Assembly: GCF_030272615.1 (NCBI RefSeq)
Contig: NC_081411.1
Coordinates: forward strand, 208,908,244-208,972,243
Direction: 5' to 3'
DNA from: Cryptomeria japonica
Taxonomy: Eukaryota; Streptophyta; Pinopsida; Cupressales; Cupressaceae
DNA length: 64,000 bases
Made by a program: the position numbers and the translations under genes. Below are positions 11,520 through 22,745 of this stretch, piece after piece. The first letter of the stretch is position 1, and each line of letters starts with the position of its first letter. The notes below the pieces were generated by a model. It made no database searches and was not told where the DNA came from. It saw only the letters and a list, made by a program, of their open reading frames with translations.

Positions 11520-12370
11520 AAGTAAAAATAATGCAGGCTATACATGAGGCTGTGTCATTTTATGATTTGGAGAGAGTGTACAAATTCAAATTTTGGATTC
11601 AAATATTCTAAATTTTAGTTTTTTTATTTAGTTATCTAAATTAATATATATAGAGAGATTATGTTTTATATTTATCAGCACAAAAATCTAATAGAATAGT
11701 AAAAATTATATAAGCTTTAATTTATTAGATGATAGTGACACTTAGCAATATTGATTCATAAATGGAAGATTCAAAATGTTTAATGTATGTTTCAACAAAT
11801 TGTAAAATTCTGAGAATCTAAATATCTATTATAAAATGAAAGTATTACTAGCTTATATATATTTAATAATATATAGAATAAGCAGAAATATATCTTTCCA
11901 GAAGCTTCTATTTTTTAATTAATTAGCGTAACCTACAATGGCATCATATAAGGGTCATTAGACTTGTCAGTGTAAAAAAAACGAAATGATCCATATTCCT
12001 ATCAGTTACAAATACACATCACAATTATAAAGGGTTATAGAGATGCAGCCAACTGGAAAATTAACGCATTGAAGTTCAAGAGTCATTCATATTTCGACAG
12101 TTTCAAACGCATGACAATTACAAACGAGTGTAGATATGCATCCAACTGGATAATTAACGCATTGAAGTTCAAGAGTCATTCAATTTGCCTATGTGAGAGT
12201 GCCATATGCATTCCAATTTGAGGAGAGGCATGTTTCTTTCACCTGGGATTTGAATGGGTCATTGATAAATTTTGAATTTATAGTAGTCTTTTTATAGGCA
12301 ATTCCTCTTGCTTTTCAGATTGTCGCTAAAAGGTTTAAAGCACCGAATCAATTATGGAGGCTAGCATGTT
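11520..12370. other. Non-coding stretch with a 93-bp tandem pair
   Basis: No gene is visible. Two copies of 'ATTAACGCATTGAAGTTCAA' with matching flanks start around 12,045 and 12,138 (period 93). A remnant of about 11,765-11,925 recurs in block II at about 22,795-22,954. Confidence 0.55.
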
Positions 12371-12423
12371 GAATATTCACCAACACCAATTCAAGAATAA
12401 CATCTTTGCAGTCCTCGATAAGA

Positions 12424-12573
12424 ATGATGGCTGAAGAAGAATTGGATTTCTTTACTCAGACCATGATTTTCCTTTTGAAAGGCATGCGAGGAGTTTCTAT
12501 CCTAAAAGAGGATTTGATAGAAGAACAACCATCTAATGAGTGTGTACCAAGATGGAGACCCTCTCAGTTCTGA
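12424..12573 (+). pseudogene. Small ORF / possible exon remnant, 49 aa, unknown product
   Basis: The ORF starts MMAEEELDFF and ends RWRPSQF. The frame is already open from 12,373. A pyrimidine-rich tract ending in CTTTTCAG lies near 12,310-12,320 and could be a splice acceptor. Near the end, the +1 frame becomes the more protein-like one, from about 12,536 (YQDGDPLSSD, NGAILHLVKN, GYHIASGSR). This suggests one old exon with a frameshift or a splice junction. In block III (46,988-47,137) the 49 codons are kept, with one synonymous change. I do not recognise the family, and a chance ORF is still possible. Confidence 0.3.
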
Positions 12574-13520
12574 TAGAAATGGTGCAATTCTACATCTTGT
12601 AAAAAATGGATATCACATCGCTTCTGGCAGCAGGGTTCGTTCTTTTTTTCTTCTTTTTTGAATATTTGAAGGAACTGTCTTTACACTTTGAATACATATG
12701 GCTTTTCACTATACTTATTCATTACAAGTTGCATCTTCTACTCTGCTATGCTTCGCTTCACTCGTGCAATTCTCCTTTACACTATAACAGTTACGCCTTC
12801 TTAGAAGAGAGCAATTTGTATGCTACTGAAAATTCTTGAATCCCTCTATTGACAGGATTTAATATATTTGACATAAAAAAGTATTCTTTGGGCACTTCTA
12901 TTTATCTTAGATGAGCGTATTTATGATCATAATTATGATCAATCACTTAATACTAATCATAACTATGATCAATCACTTATCATAACCAAACCCTGACCTT
13001 TCCAATATTCTTAATCTAGACTCAATTCCCTGGCCATAACCTAACCCTAAACTAACCTAGGTAATCCTAATAATGATGTAAACCCTAACTATTATCCTAA
13101 TCCCAATCTTAAACCCTATCTTAAACCATTACCCTAACCCTAACCATGATTCAAACCCTAAACCTAACCATAGTCCTAAGCCCTAACTCTATCCATAGTC
13201 CCAATAATAACACTAATAATGGTGTGTGCTAACCGTAATCCTAACCCTAACCATTATGTAAACATTACCATTAATCCTAACACTAACCCTTAACCCCAAC
13301 CATGATGTAAAACATAACCCTAGAGCTATAATACTAATGTTAACCCTAACCCTAACCAAAGCCATGATGTAAACCATAACCTTTACCAGAGTCCTAACCA
13401 CAACTCTAAACCATTACCTTAATCATAACCTTAACCCTAACCCTTACCGTAACACTAACCCTAACCTAAACTAATCATAACACTAAACCCTAACTCTAAA
13501 AATAGGGAATGGCTCTATTG

Positions 13521-13599
13521 CCCTTAGGATGCACCAATCATTTATTACAATGTATTAATAATATATGAAGGGTATTGATATCTTGATGCATCCTAAGGG
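13521..13599. repeat. 79-bp hairpin with 13-bp perfect terminal inverted repeats inside the array
   Basis: CCCTTAGGATGCA at 13,521-13,533 is the exact reverse complement of TGCATCCTAAGGG at 13,587-13,599. The interior is AT-rich with 'TAATAATATATGAAGGGTA'. Related hairpins lie at 15,851-15,929 (one arm mismatch), 48,085-48,163 and 50,433-50,511. The size and form suggest either a tiny MITE-like insertion or a structured linker of the satellite. Confidence 0.75.
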
Positions 13600-15850
13600 T
13601 TGGATAGTTGTTTCCCTAAAAGTAACCCTAAACCTAACGATGATGTACACCCTAAGCCTATCCATAATTCTAAGCAAGATGTAAACCCTAATCCTAACCA
13701 CGATGTAAATCCTAATCAAAACCATAACAATAATCATAACCCTAAACCTAACAATAACCCAAACCCTAAACCCTAACCCAAGCAATAAACCTAACGCTAA
13801 CCATGATGTAAATCCTAACCCTAACAATAACAATGATATAAACACGAACATTAATCCTAACTATGACTCTTAACCCTAAACCTAACCATGAAGTAAACCT
13901 TAACCCTAGCTATAATCCTAACTATAAATACAACCCTAAGCCTAAGCATAAACCTAACCCTAACTCCAACCCCAACCATGATGTTAACCATAACCCTAGC
14001 CATAATCCTTACCATAACTCTAAACATTAAACCTAATCTAACCATAAAAATAAATTCTAACCCTAACAATAATCCTTAGCCTTAACTCTAAACCTAATCC
14101 TAACTATAACCCTAACCCTAACCCTAGCCATCATCCTAACTATGACCCTAACCCCAACCATGATGTAAACAATAAGCCTAACCATAACACAAACCATCAC
14201 CCTAATCATAATCCTTACCCTAACCCTAATCAAAACACTAACCTAAGTATAATCCTAAACCCTAACCCTAACAATAATGCTACCCTAAACTTAACCCCAA
14301 CCTGAATTGAACTTTAATCCTAATTTATTCCTCACCTTAATCTAGCCCAAACCCTAGTCATAATTGAACATTAATACTAATTTAATCCTAACTTTAATAT
14401 AATTGAACCATAACCCTAATTCTAACCCTAACTTTGATGTAACCCTAAACGTAATTGTAACTCTAACATTATACCCTAGCCATAAACTTAACCTTACAAC
14501 TAAACCCTAAACATAACCATAATCCTAAACCAAAGCCAAACCCTAACCTTGATGGTAACCCTAACCATGATATACACCCTAACCATTATCATAAGCCTAA
14601 CCTTAATTCCTAACCCTAGTCATAACCCTAACCATGATATAAACCTTAACCTTGACCATAATGCTAACCTTAAATTTAATCCAAAACGCAACCATAAACC
14701 AAATCCTAATCCAAACCATATCCCCAATTATAGTTCTAATACTCTGTAACTATGATCGTGCTTACCCTAACCCTACCTTTGATGTAAACCCTAAACATAA
14801 TTGTAACCGTGACACTAAACCCTAACCATGACCATAAATTTAACTCTAATATTAAACAATAATCGTTACCCTAACCTTAACCATGATATAAAACCTAACC
14901 TAACTAATAAACCTAACTATCACCGAGACCCTAAATCCTAACCCAAGCAATAAACCTAACCTAACCATGATGCAAATCCTAACCCTAACAATAACCATGA
15001 TATAAATACTAACATTAATCCTAGCACTAACCCTTAACCTTTACCCTAACTGTGATGTAAACCTTAACCCTAGCCATAATCCTAACAATAAATGTAACCC
15101 TAAGGCTAACCTTAAGGCTAACCTTAACTCCAACCCCAACCAAGATGTAAACCATAACCCTAACGATAATTATTACCATAACTCTAAACCTTAGCCTTAA
15201 CCTAACCATTACCATAAACCCTAACCCTAATAATAATTATTAGCCCTGACCCTAAACCTAATCCTAACCATAACAATAACTCGAAACCTATCCCTAATCC
15301 TAAGAGTAAATCCTATCCATAATCCTAATCCTAACCGTAAACCCTAACCCTAACCTTAATCTTCAACCCTAACCCCAACCATAATCATCACCCTAACCCT
15401 AAGCATGATGTAAATCCTAACCTTAAACAAAGATGTTGATCATGACCCCTCACCCTAGCCATAATCTTAACTATGACCCTAACCCCAACCATTATCTAAA
15501 TAATAAACTTACCAGAACCCCAAACCATAGCCCTAATCATAATCCTTACCCTAACCATAATTCTAAACCCTAACCTTAACTATAATCTTACACTAAACTT
15601 AACCCTAACCCAAATTGAACCTTAATCTTAATGTATTTCTAACCTTAATCTAGCCCAAACCCTAATGCTAATTGAACTTTTATAGTAATTTAACCCTAAC
15701 TTTAATGTAATTGAAACATGATGTAAACCATAACCTTTACCATACTCCTAACCACAACTCTAAACCATTAATCTTATCATAACCCTAACCCTAACCTAAC
15801 CTAATCATAACCCTAAACCCTCACCTTAAAAATTGGGATTGGCTTTACAA

Positions 15851-15929
15851 CCCTTAGGATGCACCAATCATCTATTATAATATACTAATAATATATGAAG
15901 GGTATTAATACCTTGCTGCATCCAAAGGG
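15851..15929. repeat. Second 79-bp hairpin in the array, copy I
   Basis: The left arm is CCCTTAGGATGCA and the right arm is TGCATCCAAAGGG, giving 12 of 13 pairs. Flanks resemble those of the hairpin at 13,521 ('GAATAGTTGTTTGCCTAAAA' versus 'GGATAGTTGTTTCCCTAAAA'). It was therefore copied with its surroundings as part of a larger unit. Confidence 0.75.
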
Positions 15930-16032
15930 CTGAATAGTTGTTTGCCTAAAAATAACTTTAAACCTAACCCTAACCATGGTGTACACCCTAACCCTATCAA
16001 TAATTCTAACCACAATGTAAACCCTAATCCTA

Positions 16033-16104
16033 ACCATAACCATAACCATAACCATAACCATAACCATAACCATAACCATAACCATAACCATAACCATAAC
16101 CATA
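16033..16104. repeat. (ACCATA)12 hexanucleotide microsatellite
   Basis: Twelve exact ACCATA units are visible. The same site in block III (from 50,615) has seven exact units and one variant. The two duplicates therefore differ by replication slippage, and the site could serve as a length marker to tell them apart. Confidence 0.9.
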
Positions 16105-16600
16105 ATTATAATCCTAAACCTAACTATAACCCAAACCTTAAACCCTAACCCAAGCAATAACCCTAAATGCTAACCATGATGTAAATCTTAACCCTAGCCA
16201 TGACCATGATATAAATACTAATATTAATCCTAACACTAATCCTGAATCCTAACCCTAACCGTGATGTAAACCCTAACCGTAGCCATAATCCTAATCATAA
16301 CTCTAACCCTAACTTCAACACCAACCATGATGTAAACCATATCCCTAACCATAATCCTAACCATAACTCTAGTCTTTAACCCTAACCTAACCATAACCAT
16401 AAACCCTAACTCTAACAATAATCCTTAGCCCTAAACCTAACCATGATATAAACCCTAAACTATGCTATCCCTAAACCTAACCATGCTAACCCTAATCATG
16501 ATATAAACCCTAACCATTATCATAACCCTAAACTTAATAATAACCCTAATCCAAACCATGATTTAAATCTTATCCTCGACCCTAACACTAACCTTAACCG

Positions 16601-17213
16601 TAACGCTAACCATAACCATAATACATGCCATTAAACAAAGTTTAATATATCTTAGATCTTTTAGTATTTGCTTTTCTTGCAACACATATATATTAATAAC
16701 AATAATCTAAATAGATATATAAAATTGTAACGATAAAATAATATAATAATACTATAATATAATTTCTTTTAATAAAAAGATACTATATAATTATATATTA
16801 ATTTATTTTATGTTTTCCATGTTGCGCGCGCAACTGCCACTAGCATGTATGTCTTAAATTTTAATTTAATCTATATAACATACCTCCTTCCCGAGAGATA
16901 TCCTTCCCTAACGCTAACCATAACCATAATACATGCCATTAAACAAAGTTTAATATATCTTAGATCTTTTAGTATTTGCTTTTCTTGCAACACATATATA
17001 TTAATAACAATAATCTAAATAGATATATAAAATTGTAACGATAAAATAATATAATAATACTATAATATAATTTATTTTAATAAAGAGATACTATATAATT
17101 ATATATTAATTTATTTTATGTTTTCCATTTTGTGCGCACAACTGCCACTAGCATGTATGTCTTGAATTTTAATTTAATGTATATAACATACCTCGAGAGA
17201 TATCCTTCTCGAG
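16601..17213. repeat. 308-bp tandem pair at the right edge of the array
   Basis: Two near-identical units start TAACGCTAACCATAACC at 16,601 and 16,909. Each passes through an AT-rich middle and a palindromic GCGCGC stretch (degraded in the second unit) and ends near CGAGAGATATCCTTC. The equivalent pair in block III starts at 51,159 and 51,461 (period 302). No coding sequence is visible. The units carry their own telomere-like head, so they appear to have arisen at the array boundary. Confidence 0.85.
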
Positions 17214-17286
17214 ATAGGTGCCTCGAGAAGGATATCTCTCAGCTTATGTTATATAGATTAAATTAAAATTTAAGACATATATGCTA
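17149..17286. repeat. Fold-back (inverted repeat) with arms of about 65 bp
   Basis: The left arm (17,149-17,213) pairs with the right arm (17,222-17,286) around an 8-bp spacer. The inner 19 bp (17,195-17,213 and 17,222-17,240) are perfect reverse complements containing GATATCC and CTCGAG. The outer arms pair with a few mismatches (TTAAATTTTAATTTAAT region). The left arm is also the end of the 308-bp tandem unit, so this end is present in inverted orientation. The block III equivalent centres on 51,766-51,773. Confidence 0.85.
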
Positions 17287-17670
17287 ATTTTAATTATATA
17301 TTAACATCTACAAACAACACCATTAAAACAACAACTTATAAACATTTATTTTGTATTTTTTTTTAATAATTAAAAAACAAAACTAAATTAAAAAAAAACA
17401 AGTAGCAATAGAATAAAATTTTGTCCATTATAAATTTGGTAATCAAATTCTATTAGTTAAATTGCCCCCTCCCTAACAGCTGCAAAAGACTGAATTATTG
17501 ATTTAATACACTTACTATTCCATGTTTGTTTCTGCATACATATTTATGCTCTCTTTTCTCTTCTTCTACTATTTCTTCACACAATATTTTCTCAACATTT
17601 ATTGCCCTAGACGTTTGAAACACTAATGACAAGAATATGAGAGCAGTTTCAGGCAGAATAAGCGACACTG
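17287..17670. other. AT-rich non-coding stretch up to the block I/II junction
   Basis: Nothing coding is supported. A shorter version of about 17,287-17,610 recurs at about 22,955-23,140 in block II, and a near-identical version at 51,838-52,225 in block III. Confidence 0.5.
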
Positions 17671-17772
17671 AATATAGGAAGAATCAACCTCATCAATAGG
17701 ATTAAAATCTGAAAAAGAGTACAACTGAGATGCATGATCAACTACCCTAGTCGCAATGATAGCTCCACTCTC

Positions 17773-18204
17773 CTAGTCTCTAATGATAACCGAATCAGGT
17801 GTAAACTCCACAGTTTTCCTAGTTGCCCCATGTGGGATTTGATAGATGGAAAGAAGATTATTTGTCAAGTGGGGTACACACAACACATCATTGAAGGAGT
17901 TATCCCCAATGGAAATAGATCCTTTCCCAATCACATCCATGTATGTATGATTGCCCATCAAAATCTGCAGCATGTGGCAAGGTTCAAATGTAGAAAACAT
18001 AGACTACAAAGATGCCATATGATGAGAAGCCCCTGAATCTAGAAGCCATGTCCATGAATCATGTCTTGTAGGAGCATAAAGAGCTTGTCCCTTTTTCTTA
18101 TCTGTCCCAAAAGAGTGATCCATTCCTTTATCTTTGGAAGAAGAATCCAATGTATACATTCTAGAAGGTAGGTTGATTCTATTCTTCTCAAGAAGATTCT
18201 TCAA
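17773..18204 (-). pseudogene. pol: Copia protease and pre-integrase start, copy II, one nonsense codon
   Basis: WLLDSGASHHM keeps the catalytic Asp (codon 18,037-18,039). A TAG at 18,001-18,003 interrupts the frame just after HHMASL, and the frame continues with MFSTFEPCHM and then VPHLTNNLLS, characteristic of the Copia protease to pre-integrase transition. A further stop follows at the end of VIIRD (about 17,770). The segment is truncated at 17,671. Confidence 0.75.
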
Positions 18205-18370
18205 CTCATCAATATCCTACTTATAACAATGATGTTCATCATGTCCTGACTTCTTGCAATATCCACAAAAAAAATTTGTCCTTATATGATTTCCTCTTAG
18301 GTGAGAATGGTGAATCACCTTGTTGTGGAGAGGAAGATTTTGCTCCATCTTGTTGTGGTTTTGACTTAGG

Positions 18371-19051
18371 TTACTTGTGATTCTTACCATTTCCTTGATT
18401 ACTTTGATTCCCTTTATTAGCCACCAAAGCTTGTGACTTTGAAGATTTGAGATTCCCCATTGTGGTGAACTTAGATTGCTCAAGTATCAACATCTCCATG
18501 AATGAATCAAATGAGGGAGAAGTATATGAGGAACCTTGATCTAACCTATGCAAGTGAAAGCTAGATACAAAGGCTGCATACTCTGAAGGAAGCTTGTCCA
18601 ACAAGTTATAAACCAATTGAGCATCCTTTTTGTCAATTCCACAGTCCTTTAGCTTTGCTCTTAATTTAGTTGCTTTTGTGACATAATATTGGATTGTATC
18701 AAAATCCTTGGGATCCAAAGTTGTGAGTTCACCATCAAGCTTGTAGCCCTTAATCTCATCAACTTGACCATATAATTTCTGAAGAATATCCCAAGTCTCT
18801 TTAATTGTTGTACACTTATCAATATGAAAAATGAGGTCATCTAATACATACTTTCTAAGAGTTCCAAGTGCCATAGAATTCTTAGTAAGCCATTGAATTT
18901 GAGCATTAGAATCAGCGTTAGGATCATGTGGTGTTGTAATAGTTTTATTTACATAATAAATGAGTCCTTTTTCCATTAGTTTACTCCATGCCTTAATCTT
19001 CCATGATGAATAATTATGAGGAGTTAAAAGTGGAAATTTAGGAGAGCCCAT
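18371..19051 (-). pseudogene. gag: Copia gag, copy II (longest open gag)
   Basis: The ATG at 19,051 opens MGSPKFPLLTPHNYSSWK, and the frame stays open to 18,371. It passes the conserved helical stretch with TKNSMALGTL and LYGQVDEIKGYKLD, typical of plant Copia Gag capsid domains. The open frame continues upstream of this ATG, but the start chosen fits the family. The frame then shifts into the zinc-knuckle frame (18,217-18,483), where CGYCKKSGHDEHHC gives a perfect CX2CX4HX4C. At least one frameshift makes this a pseudogene. Confidence 0.8.
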
Positions 19052-19855
19052 AGCACCAAAATGAAAAAAACACAAGATAGAGGGAGGCACAATCACATAA
19101 GACACCCCCCCAAAATACTCAATCAAGAAACCCCCCAAAAGTGTGATTTGACTTTTTATACTTAGTGCGTATACAATGGGCCACTTGCAAAACAAGGCAA
19201 AGTGGACTTCTGATTTCAATTTACAACTTCTCAAAATGAGATATAAGAGACTTCAACAAATACTGCTAGTGATCTAAATTGAGATCCAAGCAAAATACAA
19301 GTACCAAATATGCCAAGAATGGCCAAATACTAAAAGTACAATTTCTACTCAAAATCACTGCAAACCTATATCCAAAAAATAGAAAACTCCAAATCACTGC
19401 AAACCTAAAAAGGAGTCCATATGAGACCAAATGAAGCCTCCAAAGTTGTAAAAATTGGGATTTCATGATTTCCAAAAAACCTATATCGGAAAAATAGAAA
19501 AATATCACACCACTGTACAGATCAAAAAATTTTACCCCAAAACAAAAAAAATTTCTCAAAAATAAGATTCCGGATGAGTGAGATATCGCTATTTGAAAAC
19601 TGCTTGGAAAATTATAATTTCTCGAAAATTTCCGTTGCAGCTTGAAACTTCAAATGCCTCTAGATTTGGCTTCTGAAGTCTGATTTGGATGAAACAAAAG
19701 GCAAAATTGACTTTCTTGGACCTCCTCAATCGAATGGTAACCTCATATTTGACCCATCAAGCTCCAATAAAAACCGGCAATACAAAGATAAAAAATGCAA
19801 ACCCCAAATTTCTCTCAATTGGCAAACCAATAGCACTCTAATGGCTCTGATACCG

Positions 19856-20295
19856 TGTGAGATTTTGCCAAGATCAAGAGGCAATGGAAAGAAAAAAGAA
19901 GAGAGAACAAATAGATGATAGAAATAAACTGTATTCGATCAAGAAAATACTGATCAACTAGATCATTAATCGTTACATACAATGAATATGAGCTTGCTTA
20001 TATAGGCAAGGCTATATGGATATGTGAGCACACAAACATGACATGTGGCTCAATAAGAAAAAAAGGGTAGGTAGGAGAAACAATATAGTAGTCCACATGA
20101 GGTGGATCACCCACTGAATATGGAGTGTAACAACAAGATCAACACCATAAAAGGTGGAAATTATCCTACACAAACTATCCCAATGTGGCACAAACACCCA
20201 AGTGTCTCATACCCAAACTACTATGAAATGCATTTCCTAAGTAAGCTGAAGTAAGGTGTAATAATATCCAAGATAAATAATTATTTACACCAACA
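19856..20295 (-). repeat. Copia LTR, copy II (440 bp)
   Basis: TG...CA boundaries match copy I. It is shorter than the other two copies because of small deletions, for example near 20,065-20,085 where a duplicated 'GTAGGTAGGA' stretch is contracted. The abutting PBS has its outermost base changed. It is followed by repeat F exactly as in copies I and III. Confidence 0.85.
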
Positions 20296-22745
20296 ATTTT
20301 GTTGATAGAATTTTGATATTCTTTACATTTTGATAACCCTATGGATAAGGAGTCTTAATAGAAAGAGTTTGGGGTTTAATGGTTGAAATGACAAGAAATG
20401 AGGTTTGAATAGATTAAAAATATAACTAGGAATCATTTACAACCACTATTTCATTGGGAAACAATCAATTAGGACAAAATTCAGTCCCTTAGGAGAGCTA
20501 ATAACTATCGTTAATTGTTCACTTTTTTATATGATATGATTGTATATGAGAAAATCCAAGAACCAAGGATAATGATAAGAGAATGACACGATTTAGAATA
20601 AACAAATAAAAACATATCATAGAGTAAACATATAATTACAAATCTAGAAATGGGACACAAAAGGGGCATGTATCTGAAATCTACACCTAAAAATGGCAAA
20701 CAAGTGTTTTAAGCAGCCTACTTGTGTAGATGCTTCCTGTAGCTAACACTTCAAATTCTAGATCAAGATATTTTATAGATGACACTCTTTGAAATTAAGC
20801 CAAAAGTGTGAGACATGTGTGATAATTTCCAAAAACCACAAGTTTTTTCTTGTTCAAAATCTATAACTTTAACTCTGAGCCATTTCTTTAAAATTCTATA
20901 AATTTAGTAAGTCAGATCTGTAACTTGCATAGAAAAAGGGGAAAAAAGTTATGTTGTATAGAGGCTTGATTAACTAAAACCTCGAGTAGTAATTACCTTC
21001 ACTATAACTATGATATGATGTGAGATAGCTTACCCCTAGTAGAGAAGGGTTTAAAATCTTAAAGGAAATGTTGAACTGATAATTGATACTTTTTGTATGA
21101 ACTTATATCCCTAGAGTATTCACAATACTTGATATTGCTTGATAGGAGTTAATTCATACCATTATTAATAGAGAAAAAAATAAACTTGATCATGATTGCG
21201 AAACTTGAATTATTGAATGCTTGACTTTAGATCTCTCCTCAAGTGCCTTGAATATTCCTAATTAAATTGTTGAAATTAAGAGATATTGAAATGAGGGGGA
21301 GGGAGTTATATTTATGCATAAATTACACCATTTGTGTTAAAATTTTGAAGAAGGTTGACATCGAGGAGCACCTTCTTTCTCGACATTTTCTTGACTATTA
21401 GAGGTTCAAATCTAGGCCAAAAGGCTAGACTAGGGTGCTAAGTGTGATAGTCCATTAAGACTACTATAGTGGGTACCATAGTACTAGATTTTTTATCCAA
21501 AACTAACATTAGTGAGCTCAAGATTATGCTATAGTATTTTATAACCTCTACTATAGGTATGAAATTATGTGAGCAACCTTATCCCAGGTAGAGTAGAGGC
21601 TAAAAATCCTGAAGAAAATATTGAATTGACAAATGATACCTTTCCTATGAAATTCTCTTCCTTAGGCATTCATAGTGCTCGGTGTTGCTTGATAGGAATT
21701 GATGGCTAACTTATTTAATAAATAAACACCTAACTTGATCATGATTGTTGAACTTGAATTATTGAATATTTGACTTTATATCTCTCCTCAAGTGCCTTGA
21801 ATATTACTGATTGAATTTCTCAATTAGAGTGATGATTTGGAATTAGGATATGTTGAAATGAGGCAGAGGGAGTTGTATTTATACACAATTTAAATATTTT
21901 ATGTTTAAATTTTGAAGAAGGATGGCATCTGGTATCACTCTCTTGGTTTACATTTTCTTGACTATTAGAGGTTCAAATATAATCTTGGAAAGGCTAGATT
22001 AGGGTGCTATGTGTCATACTCCAAGATGACTAGGGTGGTAGGTACCATAGTTCTAGAATTTTTAGCCAAAACGAATGTAACCCCATGTCCCCATGTCACT
22101 ACGTAAGTGCATTATCTGCTTAAATTTAAGGAGTTTGTGTGTCCCCATGCAAATTTGTATTGATAGCAAAGGGATAAATTGAAATCTATCCCTATTGTAG
22201 TGGAGAAGAAGCTGCTTAGAAATAAAAAATAAGCTTTGAAAAGGGGGGGGGGGGGGAGGGGGGCTAGAAATAACTAGTAGTTGCTTATTAAAAAAATTGA
22301 TATGTGGCTCCACAAATTTATTTCCCTCCTTTTTATACGTCTCCAATCTTTTCTCCTGAATTTATTGTAGAAATTATTATTAATGATTTCAACTAATTTT
22401 TTTTTAAGATAATTGCTTAAAACATAAGCATAAAAATTAAATATCCAGGGGGCCACCAGGTACATAAATTGTTCCTAAAAATATTCTATAGTGGCTAGCA
22501 GCAAAATAAAACTAAGAAATGGCATGGGTGAAGTCAAGATTGTCTAGGCCTTCCAAATTTATCCATGAACACTAGAAAGCTATGGTACCATCCCAATTTA
22601 GCATTGGTGTTTAGGTTTAATATTGGTCTCTAGCTTTAGTATTGAAGTTATGATAGTCTATTGTAGTTTAATCATAGTTCTATTGTCCTATCATGCAAAT
22701 ATATGCTATGGATAATTAAACAAGACACTACAAATGTAGTGGAAA
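20296..22745. repeat. Repeat F, copy II (truncated)
   Basis: This is homologous to 2,909-5,365 and 37,583 to about 40,040, including the internal tandem duplication. By eye it is more diverged than copies I and III are from each other. A long G run at 22,239-22,262 replaces the shorter G tracts of copy I (near 4,866) and copy III (near 39,537). Homology stops after 'CACTACAAATGTAG'. Confidence 0.8.

Larger units (their letters stand above)
12975..16620. repeat. Degenerate telomere-like (CCCTAA-rich) array with higher-order structure, copy I
   Basis: About 3.6 kb is made of variants of CCCTAA, CCATAA and CCTAAC, interspersed with a recurring CCATGATGTAAACC motif. Runs are mostly in a 6-base register, although the usual plant telomere on this strand is the 7-base CCCTAAA. 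Larger units recur. One landmark series (ATTAATCCTAAC... GATGTAAACC... TCCTTAGCC) occurs near 13,850, 15,010 and 16,215, roughly 1.2 kb apart. A hairpin-bearing segment recurs 2,330 bp apart (13,521 and 15,851). Six-base periodicity locks the reading frame, which explains long spurious ORFs of Asn-Pro/His or Val-Arg/Met repeats on both strands. The copy in block III is at about 47,545-51,180. Confidence 0.85.
17671..20295 (-). mobile_element. Truncated Ty1/Copia retrotransposon, copy II
   Basis: This has the same layout as copy I on the minus strand: LTR (20,295-19,856), PBS, leader, gag from the ATG at 19,051, zinc knuckle, protease and the start of the pre-integrase region. It breaks at 17,671, where it is joined to the right end of block I. 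The remaining pol and the second LTR are missing. It is the better preserved of the two Copia coding copies. Confidence 0.88.

Noticed and set aside
12606-12839. Hydrophobic N-terminus resembling a membrane anchor (MDITSLLAAG)
   Set aside because: No downstream domain is present, and the block III copy has an early stop. It may be chance.
13213-16418. Val/Met/Arg-rich and Asn-Pro/His-rich ORFs on both strands of the array
   Set aside because: They are products of the 6-base repeat period, which keeps frames open. They are not genes.
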